The translations under genes were made by a program, and so were the position numbers. Positions 15,697-23,207 of a stretch of DNA of 64,000 nucleotides are shown here, piece after piece; within the stretch, counting starts at the first letter, position 1; each line of letters opens with the position of its first letter. A model generated the notes under the pieces. The model was not told where the DNA came from, did no database searches, and saw nothing but the letters and a program-made list of their open reading frames with translations. The stretch comes from Halobacillus faecis (GTDB lineage Bacteria > Bacillota > Bacilli > Bacillales > Halobacillaceae). The DNA lies in assembly GCF_007991335.1 (NCBI RefSeq), contig NZ_BJYD01000029.1, positions 1-64,000 of the forward strand. The letters are read 5' to 3'.

Positions 15697-16746
15697 ATGG
15701 AAGTATTTTCTATGGGTTCAAGAAAAAGAGAGACGTATCAAGTGGAGGTGAAACATTCTCTTCTGTGGGAAGCGGCACTTGGCATTGCTGCGATCACGAA
15801 TGAACAGCTGCTGGACACGCTGGACTATACAGATAAACAATGGAAGACGATTAAAGCATCATTGTCTAAGGAAATGTTGGCTCATTTGGAAATTGTCCAG
15901 CAAAAGAATACGTGGAAAACGATCTTGCTTCTACTTCATGAAAAGGACATGAATTTACTAGAGGAATTCAATCAATTTGTAAATGAATTAGGTGAAGAAG
16001 AGTTGCGTTACATCGCCCTTCCTTACATAGGGGTGAAGCATCAACAAGAGCGAAAGCTTGCTTCTCAAGGAAACCGTGATGCGGTAGAGAGGCTTCAGGA
16101 AGGATCTAAGGATAATGCTTTTTTTCCAAACTACGTTGCCTACATTAGCCAGGTGGATGTGAGCCATCTGAAAAATCATATCCAAGAGGTGATGACAGGG
16201 TGGTATGAGTCGGTTATTCAGCCGGATGAGGCGAAGTTCAAAGGTATTCTGGAACGCGATGCTTCTTCTAAGAATAAGCGTCTTGAGAAGCTGGAAGCGG
16301 AGGATTTTGTGGAGTGGGCAACCCATGGAATTCGTTATCTCCCGGAGCCTAGTGTCTATAAAGTCATCATGATCCCTCATTTTATCTATCGTCCTTGGAA
16401 TGTGGAAGCCGATATTGAGGGGACGAAAATCTTTTATTACCCTGTGGCCAATGAAAGCATCCATCCAGATGACCCGTATGTTCCGGATCAAATGCTTGTT
16501 CAGAAGTTTAAGGTGCTGGGAGATGAGAATCGTTTGCGTATGCTCAAGATTTTGATGGGTGGAGGGCGTACCCTGAAAGAGATGACCGAGGAAGTCGGGA
16601 TGGGTAAAACCACCGTCTATCACCATCTGAAGTTGTTGAAATCTGCCCGGCTCATCGTCGCTTATGGCCCCCGTTATCATGTAAGCCCACGGGCGTGGGA
16701 AATGCTGCCGAGGGAATTGGAGTTGTTTTTGGGAGAGGAAAAATGA
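15697..16746 (+). CDS. ArsR-type transcriptional regulator with long N-terminal domain
   Basis: A 349-residue protein whose last 80 residues form an ArsR-like winged helix (FKVLGDENRLRMLKILMGGGRTLKEM, then GMGKTTVYHHLKLLKSARLI as recognition helix). The first 260 residues are an uncharacterised mostly helical domain, of the kind annotated DUF5937 in some ArsR-family regulators; this label is from memory. No metal-binding cysteines are seen. Its frame overlaps the following MFS gene by four bases, so it probably regulates that transporter operon and itself through the palindromes upstream. An in-frame ATG at 15712 is an alternative start. Confidence 0.8.
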   Translation: MEVFSMGSRKRETYQVEVKHSLLWEAALGIAAITNEQLLDTLDYTDKQWKTIKASLSKEMLAHLEIVQQKNTWKTILLLLHEKDMNLLEEFNQFVNELGEEELRYIALPYIGVKHQQERKLASQGNRDAVERLQEGSKDNAFFPNYVAYISQVDVSHLKNHIQEVMTGWYESVIQPDEAKFKGILERDASSKNKRLEKLEAEDFVEWATHGIRYLPEPSVYKVIMIPHFIYRPWNVEADIEGTKIFYYPVANESIHPDDPYVPDQMLVQKFKVLGDENRLRMLKILMGGGRTLKEMTEEVGMGKTTVYHHLKLLKSARLIVAYGPRYHVSPRAWEMLPRELELFLGEEK

Positions 16747-17978
16747 ACCGTGCGGAAGTGTGGCAGAGCGAAGACAAACCGTCATTCAAGTCCAATCGTC
16801 AGGCTCTACGCTTCATTGGAGGAAATCTAGTATCTTTTTTCGGAGATCAGATCTATTTGATTGCGCTCCCTTTGATGGTGCTTGCTCTTACCGGTTCCCC
16901 GCTCAGTATGGGAATTGTTGCTGCTATTGAGCGGGTGCCTGTTTTGTTCCAGCCGATTGCAGGTGTGCTTGCTGATCGATTGAACCGGAAACGAATTCTC
17001 CTGTTTTGTGATTTTTTCCGGTTTCTTTTACTTGGGAGCGTAGGAGTTTTGTTTCTGTATGAAACGATTGCCATCTATGTTCTATATGCAGCGGCTTTCG
17101 TTATTGGTGTGCTTGGACAACTTTATCAAACCTCTCAGTTTGCATCGATTCCGAAACTCGTTAGAAAGCAGGATCTCGACCTTGTAAATGCCTGGAACAC
17201 AGGGATGTTTCATACGGCTGTTTTTCTTGCCCCGGGGCTGGGTGGTTGGATTGTGGCCTTTTACAACCCTGGAATCGGGATAATTATAAATAGCCTTTCT
17301 TTCTTCATCGGCTTTCTAGTCGTTTGGAGTCTACGGTTGGAAGAGGAGCGGATGCAAGGGGAAAAGCGGTCATTTACTCAAGACATGAGAGAAGGGTTTC
17401 ATTTTGTAATGCAACAACGACCTTTACTCTATACCAATATCGCTATGTTCTTTTCTGTATTTGGCACGACTCTCTTTTTGACCATGATGATCGTTCATTT
17501 AAAAGCGGGTATTGGTTTTTCAGCGGTCTCGATCGGTTGGCTTCTTTCCATTGGGGGGGTAGGAGCTATTGGGGGAGCGGTGCTTTCTCCTATACTGAGA
17601 AGGAGAGTTACTTATCGCACCCTATTATTTGGATGTGGCGCACTCGGAGGGCTTTCTATCTTCCTGTTCAGTTTCTATCAATCTTTTATGGCTCTAGCCC
17701 TTTTGAACGCTTTTGGGACCATTTGTGCTTCCATCAGCAGTCCATGTATTGTAACGTTAAGACAAAAGCTGACGCCGGAGCATTTACTCGGAAGGGTGCA
17801 GGCGACGAGCCGTTTCATGACGTGGGCGTTGATGCCTGTAGCTGCCTTGGTGGCTGGAATCATCAGTGAATACATAAGTACATCTATGACCATTGCTATA
17901 GGAGGAAGTGTCTCCATCATCGCTTCTTTTATTTATTTACACCCTTCCCTGAAAAAAGTAGATAGAGAGGGGGCGTGA
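16743..17978 (+). CDS. MFS transporter, drug-efflux type
   Basis: A 412-residue major facilitator protein with about 12 membrane helices. GDQIYLIALPLMVLALTGSP in helix 1 and the loop ADRLNRKRILLFCDFFR (motif A) are typical of the macrolide/multidrug branch. The ATG overlaps the upstream stop (ATGA) and has GGGAGAGG ahead of it, so it is preferred over the longer frame from 16695. Being translationally coupled to a regulator suggests an inducible efflux pump; the substrate is unknown. Confidence 0.85.
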   Translation: MNRAEVWQSEDKPSFKSNRQALRFIGGNLVSFFGDQIYLIALPLMVLALTGSPLSMGIVAAIERVPVLFQPIAGVLADRLNRKRILLFCDFFRFLLLGSVGVLFLYETIAIYVLYAAAFVIGVLGQLYQTSQFASIPKLVRKQDLDLVNAWNTGMFHTAVFLAPGLGGWIVAFYNPGIGIIINSLSFFIGFLVVWSLRLEEERMQGEKRSFTQDMREGFHFVMQQRPLLYTNIAMFFSVFGTTLFLTMMIVHLKAGIGFSAVSIGWLLSIGGVGAIGGAVLSPILRRRVTYRTLLFGCGALGGLSIFLFSFYQSFMALALLNAFGTICASISSPCIVTLRQKLTPEHLLGRVQATSRFMTWALMPVAALVAGIISEYISTSMTIAIGGSVSIIASFIYLHPSLKKVDREGA

Positions 17979-17979
17979 A

Positions 17980-18376
17980 ATGGACTACGTACAAAGAATA
18001 AGAAAAAGGATTGGGACACAGCCGCTCGTCGTGGCAGGGGCTACGGTTCTTGTTCAGAATGAGCAGGGGGAGCTGCTGTTCCAGTATCGTAAGGATACAA
18101 AAGAGTGGGGACTTCCTGGTGGAGCGATGGAGCCTGGGGAGACGCTTGAGCAGACGGCTGTCAGAGAGCTGAAAGAAGAAACGGGGCTTATAGCTGGACA
18201 CGTGCGCCAAGTCGCCACGTATTCAGGGGAAGACTTTTTTTATCGCTTCTGAGATTAGCGGAGAACGCAAAGTGGATGATAAAGAAACGTTGGATTTGAA
18301 GTATTTCAGCCTTGAATCTCTCCCTGAGAATATCGACAAAAGGGCGCGGATCATTATGGAAAGGGTGAGCCTATGA
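17980..18376 (+). pseudogene. NUDIX hydrolase, broken by an internal deletion
   Basis: Codons from 17980 give a good NUDIX N-terminus with a complete NUDIX box (GAMEPGETLEQTAVRELKEETGL), then stop at 18250-18252. From 18251, one base out of frame, the expected C-terminus resumes (EISGERKVDDKETLDLKYFSLESLPE...) to a stop at 18374-18376 that overlaps the next ATG. The stretch normally linking the two parts, roughly 15-20 residues, is missing, so a short out-of-frame deletion is inferred. The rest is undecayed, so loss is recent. NUDIX enzymes hydrolyse nucleoside diphosphates linked to other groups; the box is intact, but the truncated 90-residue product probably does not fold. Confidence 0.85.
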
Positions 18377-19083
18377 AAGCCTTAGAGGCGGCAAAAGTTG
18401 TGGTCAGAGAACGGTTCCTGGAATGTGATGCCGCCCTTCTAGCAGGGAGCGTCGTAAGGGGGGAGGAAACAAGCACATCCGATTTGGACATCGTCATTTT
18501 CGATTCGAAAGTAGCGTCGTCTTTTCGCGAATCTTTCTATGCGGGAGAGTGGCCGGTCGAAGTCTTCGTCCATCATTGGTCTTCCTACCGTGAGTTTTTC
18601 GAGAGTGATTGTGAGCGTGGACAACCTTCGATGCCACGCATGGTGGCAGAGGGACAGATCCTTAAGTGGGATGATCGTCTGGAAATTGTCAAAAATGAAG
18701 CCGTGGACCTGCTGAAGGAAGGGCCGGCCCCGTGGTCTGAAGAAACCCTTTTGCTTAAGCGGTATTTTCTTACGGATGCATTGGACGATTTTGTTGGCTG
18801 CACTGACCGGGGGGAAGCTCTTTTCATTGCATCAAAGCTGGCAGAGCAGACGAGTGAGTTTCATTTAAGAATGAGTGGCCAGTGGAGCGGAGCCTCAAAA
18901 TGGATGGCTCGCTCGCTCCGAAGCTATGATGCTACTTTTGCAGAACGGTTGATCCAATGCTTTGATCATTTTTACAAATACGGCGAGAAGGAAGGCGTCG
19001 TGGAACTGGTAGATGAGGTGCTGCATCCATACGGCGGTCGTTTGTTCGAAGGGTTTTCAATCGGAAAGAAGAAAAGGAGGTAG
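18373..19083 (+). CDS. Nucleotidyltransferase-domain protein
   Basis: A 236-residue protein with the DNA-polymerase-beta-type nucleotidyltransferase signature LLAGSVVRGEETSTSDLDIVIF (GS-x3-RG with two of the metal-binding aspartates, at about 23-44). Such enzymes add a nucleotide to a drug, RNA or protein. The C-terminal helical half resembles a substrate-binding domain but is not recognised. The ATG overlaps the stop of the broken NUDIX gene. In this operon, beside an efflux pump, drug modification is possible but is inference. Confidence 0.8.
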   Translation: MKALEAAKVVVRERFLECDAALLAGSVVRGEETSTSDLDIVIFDSKVASSFRESFYAGEWPVEVFVHHWSSYREFFESDCERGQPSMPRMVAEGQILKWDDRLEIVKNEAVDLLKEGPAPWSEETLLLKRYFLTDALDDFVGCTDRGEALFIASKLAEQTSEFHLRMSGQWSGASKWMARSLRSYDATFAERLIQCFDHFYKYGEKEGVVELVDEVLHPYGGRLFEGFSIGKKKRR

Positions 19084-19087
19084 ACCA

Positions 19088-19606
19088 GTGAAGAGAATCA
19101 TGGTGCTTGGTGTTTCTGCAGGTGTAGGCAAATCGACATTTGCAAAGAAACTAGGGGAGAAGCTCGACATCGACGTGTATCATCTCGATCGTTTTTATTG
19201 GGAGCCGGGTTGGAAGGAAGCGACACTGGAGGATTTCTCCGAGAGGCAGAGAGAAGTCGTAGAAAAAGACCAGTGGATTATAGAGGGAAATTATAGACCT
19301 ACGTATGAGATACGCGCAGAGAGGGCAGACACGATCATCTACTTGGAATTGCCTCTAAGGACCTGTCTATTTCGAGTCTTGAAGCGCTGGTGGACCCACC
19401 GGGGAAGCACACGCCCGGACCTCGGTGAAGGGTGTAGTGAAAGAATGGAAGCGGACTTTTTAAAATTCATTGTAACGACCTATCGGAAACGGAAAAAGAA
19501 CATGCAGGAGAGGCTCCTTTCGTTTCAGGAAATCGGCCGTGAGAAGCGTGTCATTCAATTAAGATCGAAAAACGATATCCAGAAGTTTCTTGATCACCAT
19601 TCATAA
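19088..19606 (+). CDS. P-loop kinase, FlaR/topology-modulation-type
   Basis: A 172-residue small kinase-like protein with Walker A GVSAGVGKST (about 7-16) and the family segment YHLDRFYWEPGWKEA. Length and pattern fit the adenylate-kinase-like group often annotated DNA topology modulation protein FlaR; the true substrate is unknown. The start is GTG at 19088, seven bases after AAGGAGG; the frame open from 19013 has no such site and overlaps the upstream gene. Last gene of the operon starting at 15697. Confidence 0.82.
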   Translation: MKRIMVLGVSAGVGKSTFAKKLGEKLDIDVYHLDRFYWEPGWKEATLEDFSERQREVVEKDQWIIEGNYRPTYEIRAERADTIIYLELPLRTCLFRVLKRWWTHRGSTRPDLGEGCSERMEADFLKFIVTTYRKRKKNMQERLLSFQEIGREKRVIQLRSKNDIQKFLDHHS

Positions 19607-19636
19607 ATGAGTGGTTCGCAAGCGGGATTTTTACAT

Positions 19637-19675
19637 AAAAAAGCGCTCCAAGTGAAAACTTGGAGCGCTTTTTGT
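19637..19675. terminator. Bidirectional terminator
   Basis: Long stem AAAAGCGCTCCAAGT / ACTTGGAGCGCTTTT between converging operons, with A- and T-runs on both sides. Confidence 0.95.
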
Positions 19676-19680
19676 TTTTA

Positions 19681-21327
19681 TTAGGAAGCCTTTTTCTCTT
19701 GCTTTCTCTCCTCAGGTAAGAGAAGGGGCTTTGGCTGACATTTTTTCTTCGTCATTTCTGACACAACGAAAATCATTACGAATGCTGCAATACAAGCAAG
19801 TGTACGGAATGGGAACAGGACAATTCCGTCAGGATTGATCATTGGGTACGGCAGGAATGCCGGTAGTCCCATTGCAGGCTCTCCGCCTCCTAAACGGAGG
19901 AATAACGCCACGGAGAATCCGGCGATCGATCCGTAAAGGTTCGCATTTTTATAAAAGAGTGCCATGGTGAGCTGTGGGAAAAGAATCGTGTACACAAGAT
20001 CGGAGGCTAAATACCACAGCGTATATACACTTTTAACATTTAATGCGATGATCATCGCTCCGACACCGACGATGATGATTGTACGCTTAATCACTTTCTT
20101 CAACTGCTCAGAGCTTGCATTCGGTTTAAGCAATGGACGGTACACGTTCCAGGATGCCATGGAAGAGGCAGAAAGAATGGAAGAGTCCATAGAGGACATG
20201 ACCGCCGCTGCGAGAGCTCCAAGTCCGATAGCGGATACGAGTTCAGGCGTCAAATATCTTAGAATGTGCGGCAGAATGACTGCTGGGTTCTCAGGAGTTG
20301 GAAGTCCCATGCTTGCCCAGTCCATATTTACGCCGACAATTCCAATCAGAACGGCAGGGATGGCTGCAATGATGCAGATGATTCCTGCTGTGATGGATAA
20401 CCACATGGCAGTTTTTTCATTTTTCGCTGAAAGAACACGCTGGAAATATACTTGCCACGCAATCCCACCAAAAATAAGAAGGAGGGCGTAGTCAATCCAG
20501 TTCCAGAACCAATTGCCCCATGCAGGATCCTGCCATCCGTTCAACGGTGGAAATAAATTGGCGTATGATCCGAATTCTGCTGAATAGTTACTCCATGCAT
20601 TATCAATACCACCAACATGACCTAAAGTAAATGGCACTACTAAAATGAGTCCAATCAATAGAATGGCCATCTGGAAAACGTCCGTATAAGCAACCGCCCA
20701 CATACCACCAGCTACGGTATAGGCGATAGCAATGATTCCTGAAAGGATGATGGATGTAGTAAAGTCAATGTTCAGGATGGTACCGAATGTCGTGCCTAGA
20801 GCCGTTAGAATCGCAGCACTCCAGAACATTTCTCCAAGTAAAGCAGGAATGTAAAGGACTCCGGCCATTTTTTTGCCGAAACGTTGTTCCAGAGGGTCAA
20901 TAATGGTGAGGAATTCATAGCGGCGCATTTTACGAGCGTAGAAAATACCACCGATGATTAGACTTAATGCGTATCCCCATGGAGCTTGAGCCCAAACGAG
21001 ACCATCGCTGTACGTGAATTCTGCTGTTCCATTGACATATCCGCCACCTACCCAGGTAGCAGCCATAGTGAACATGGCAATTCCAAGAGGTAAGCTGCGG
21101 TTTGCGACCATCATGTCTGCTAGAGTTCCGGATTTGTTTGTAGCGAAGACTGCACCGATGTAATAGACGAGGGCATAAAAAACAATCATGGCGATAAATC
21201 CGCCCCATTGAATGTTTTCATTTGTGAGGGCCATGTAGAGGACGAAAACACCTAAAAGCGTCCCGAGCATGATTGCGGCTTTGTTTTTTGCGAAAAAAGA
21301 TGGTTGTTGATTCGATTGCAATGACAT
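19681..21327 (-). CDS. Sodium/solute symporter, probable choline transporter
   Basis: A protein of about 548 residues of the SSS family with roughly 13 membrane helices. AATWVGGGYVNGTAEFTYSDGLVWAQAPWG (about 85-115) resembles the high-affinity choline transporter group (SLC5A7-like). The gene next to it encodes GbsR, the choline-sensing repressor of Bacillus, and an inverted repeat lies between the two. Choline uptake for glycine-betaine synthesis is therefore the likely role; betaine or proline are alternatives. Start is uncertain: GGAG lies only two bases from the ATG at 21327, while a TTG at 21321 has eight-base spacing. Confidence 0.82.
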   Translation of the reverse strand: MSLQSNQQPSFFAKNKAAIMLGTLLGVFVLYMALTNENIQWGGFIAMIVFYALVYYIGAVFATNKSGTLADMMVANRSLPLGIAMFTMAATWVGGGYVNGTAEFTYSDGLVWAQAPWGYALSLIIGGIFYARKMRRYEFLTIIDPLEQRFGKKMAGVLYIPALLGEMFWSAAILTALGTTFGTILNIDFTTSIILSGIIAIAYTVAGGMWAVAYTDVFQMAILLIGLILVVPFTLGHVGGIDNAWSNYSAEFGSYANLFPPLNGWQDPAWGNWFWNWIDYALLLIFGGIAWQVYFQRVLSAKNEKTAMWLSITAGIICIIAAIPAVLIGIVGVNMDWASMGLPTPENPAVILPHILRYLTPELVSAIGLGALAAAVMSSMDSSILSASSMASWNVYRPLLKPNASSEQLKKVIKRTIIIVGVGAMIIALNVKSVYTLWYLASDLVYTILFPQLTMALFYKNANLYGSIAGFSVALFLRLGGGEPAMGLPAFLPYPMINPDGIVLFPFRTLACIAAFVMIFVVSEMTKKKCQPKPLLLPEERKQEKKAS

Positions 21328-21383
21328 CACTCCTTTATTATTATCTGAATATTCTGTAAATTATAAAGTCCATACTTCTCCCA

Positions 21384-21408
21384 TGAATAACAGGTAAAGT
21401 GTTATTCA
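21384..21408. promoter_or_regulatory. Probable GbsR operator
   Basis: Perfect nine-base inverted repeat TGAATAACA / TGTTATTCA with a seven-base spacer, 57 bases upstream of the symporter start and just downstream of the gbsR stop. Placement fits a repressor site for the symporter; assignment to GbsR is inference. Confidence 0.6.
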
Positions 21409-21421
21409 GAGAGGCAGTATC

Positions 21422-21976
21422 TTATTTTTCTTGGTCAACAGGGAGAAAATCAAAAATTTCTCCACTCTCTATAGAGTCCACGAGCTTCTGTAACCAATGG
21501 TAATAAGGTTTGGATGCTTCGAGTTGCTGATAGACTTGTTCTGCTTCTTGTTTTACAACTTCGTCCGCTTCAGGATCTTCGATGAGACCATTCAATTCCT
21601 TTTGGGCAAGTTTGATCGCATCTAAGTTCGTTTTGACTTCTCGTAACCATTTTTTTGTAAAAAAGTTGGAGAAGAAATTAAAGAAGTCTTTTTCAGCGAC
21701 AAACGTCTGCCGGCGCGTTCCTTTTCGGAATGTCTGCTTCACAATGTTGTAGTTTTGAAGCTTCTTTACTCCTGTACTCATGCTTGGCTTGCTCATTCCG
21801 AGCTTTTCACGCATTTCATCCAACGTCATATCATCCTCGAAGTACATCGTCCCATACAAGGTCCCTGCACTCCGGGTCACTCCATACAAATCCATCGTTT
21901 CCGCAATGGAATCGATCACAAGTCCTTTCGCGTGCTCAATGGTCTGTCGGGAGTTTTCTTCATGATGATTTGTCAT
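21422..21976 (-). CDS. gbsR: GbsR-type choline-responsive repressor
   Basis: A 184-residue MarR-like winged-helix protein. GTLYGTMYFEDDMTLDEMREKLGMSKPSMSTGVKKLQNYNIVKQTFRKGTRR is characteristic of GbsR, which in B. subtilis represses choline uptake and choline oxidation genes until choline binds. Length matches B. subtilis GbsR (180). The ATG at 21976 has GAGGAGG six bases ahead; the upstream ATG (21991) lies inside that ribosome site. It has a promoter of its own and precedes the symporter on the same strand. Confidence 0.92.
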   Translation of the reverse strand: MTNHHEENSRQTIEHAKGLVIDSIAETMDLYGVTRSAGTLYGTMYFEDDMTLDEMREKLGMSKPSMSTGVKKLQNYNIVKQTFRKGTRRQTFVAEKDFFNFFSNFFTKKWLREVKTNLDAIKLAQKELNGLIEDPEADEVVKQEAEQVYQQLEASKPYYHWLQKLVDSIESGEIFDFLPVDQEK

Positions 21977-22038
21977 TAAAAACCTCCTCACAGGCGTAAA
22001 AGCAATTAACTTTATTAAATTTTTTCTTTACAGACTTT

Positions 22039-22066
22039 ATCTTAACGAATAAAAATCGCTTGTCAA
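22039..22066 (-). promoter_or_regulatory. gbsR promoter
   Basis: Read leftwards: TTGACA (22066-22061), 16-base spacer, TAAGAT (22044-22039), ending 63 bases before the gbsR ATG. Confidence 0.7.
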
Positions 22067-22080
22067 AAATCATTTTAGAA

Positions 22081-22127
22081 AAAAATCGCCTTAAGCCCTA
22101 TCATCTCATAGGTTATAGGCGATTTAA
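22081..22127 (-). terminator. Orphan hairpin facing left
   Basis: Stem AAATCGCCT / AGGCGATTT with an inner stem CCTAT/ATAGG; read leftwards it ends in a T-run. It would stop a minus-strand transcript arriving from 22128-23100, but no gene is recognised there. Confidence 0.6.
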
Positions 22128-23124
22128 AAAATTTTTCGCTTTGACAAGCTTCCAAAGGCTTGTTAACGTTAAAAGTATTCAAAAAGTTAAATTTTTAATT
22201 AACAAGATTAACGATATGGGAAATAAAAGTAAATCAGGAGACTTACACCTGAATCAGGAAAGAATATCATTAGGTAGCAAATGATTCGATTCTGCCGGTG
22301 CGACCGTATCGTGCATTTAGTATGGAATAGGATAACTGGGGAGAATGATCATGATTTGGAACAGAAGAATGGAGAAATACCTCATAAAATATAACGCTCA
22401 TAAGACTATATTGATCTGATCTGATAGAGGTGCCTGAGACTCTCTCGGGGCTAGAATAATAAGAATAAAAGAGGAGGCCGTTTTGCTTGCTCACTCTACT
22501 CTATATGGTTTGGCTGTTATTAACAGGTCAAGCAAACGCAAAAAAACAAAATTTGTAGGAGCTATATACAGGAGTTTTTGTGGAGGAACGAGGGTGATCA
22601 AACGTGTTCGAAGGTATTAACCTGATGTTACAGCAGCGGAGTTTTCTTGTATGTTTGGACGATTAATCCACCTCTCCCGTACCCATTTACTCGAAAAGAA
22701 CTCCTTCCCTTATCAAACCGCTGGCTAACTTAGAATCCCGTACGTAACATATGACTATAGGACGCATCAACTTCAGCAGTAAACGAAATAGACAAGCGCT
22801 GTATTAACAGTATAAACCACTACGCAAGCCTTCAGGAATTGAATCCTGTAGGTTTTTTATTTATACAGCATGGGAAGAGGTGCGTTCGTGTGGCTATCTT
22901 CAGGAGCATCGTGAAGCGCGTGTCTTTTAACTCATCAATGTTAAAAAGGGGAGAGGTAAAGGATGGCGAATACTCCTTTATACATATTAAAAGGTCTCCA
23001 TCATTGAAAAGAGGGAAATGATAGAGAAAAGGTACCTTGAGCAGCTGTGCGTTACGTTACGTATGACCGCTGTTTATTAAGGGGACGATGATATAGAATT
23101 GTCATAGAATCATCAGTTTTATTT
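22128..23124. other. Long stretch without recognised gene
   Basis: About one kilobase with only short frames that lack convincing ribosome sites and protein features. It holds an inverted repeat CTTGTTAA (22159-22166) / TTAACAAG (22199-22206) and the rightward terminator-like hairpin at 22829-22858. GGAGGAACGAGG near 22580 is followed by a frame of only a few codons. A decayed gene or an unrecognised small RNA are both possible. Confidence 0.6.
22829..22858 (+). terminator. Orphan terminator
   Basis: Stem CCTTCAGGA / TCCTGTAGG (one mismatch) with six T. No gene recognised upstream on this strand. Confidence 0.65.
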
Positions 23125-23154
23125 TTAGCAATGATCCGCTTCATGAATTATAAT
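23125..23154 (+). promoter_or_regulatory. cydDC promoter
   Basis: TTAGCA (23125-23130), 18-base spacer, perfect TATAAT (23149-23154). The start point falls next to the Rex site. Confidence 0.7.
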
Positions 23155-23162
23155 GATGGTAA

Positions 23163-23178
23163 TGTGAACTATTTCACA
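23163..23178. promoter_or_regulatory. Rex operator
   Basis: TGTGAA-CTAT-TTCACA, followed by AA, matches the Rex consensus TTGTGAA-N4-TTCACAA. It overlaps the predicted transcription start, so Rex would block initiation when NADH is low, as known for cyd genes in Bacillus. Confidence 0.85.
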
Positions 23179-23207
23179 AAAAACGCATGTAAGGAGTTTT
23201 TATATAA

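Noticed and set aside
22839-23021. A 60-codon frame in the long gap
   Set aside because: It begins inside a terminator-like hairpin, has no ribosome site and no protein-like features.
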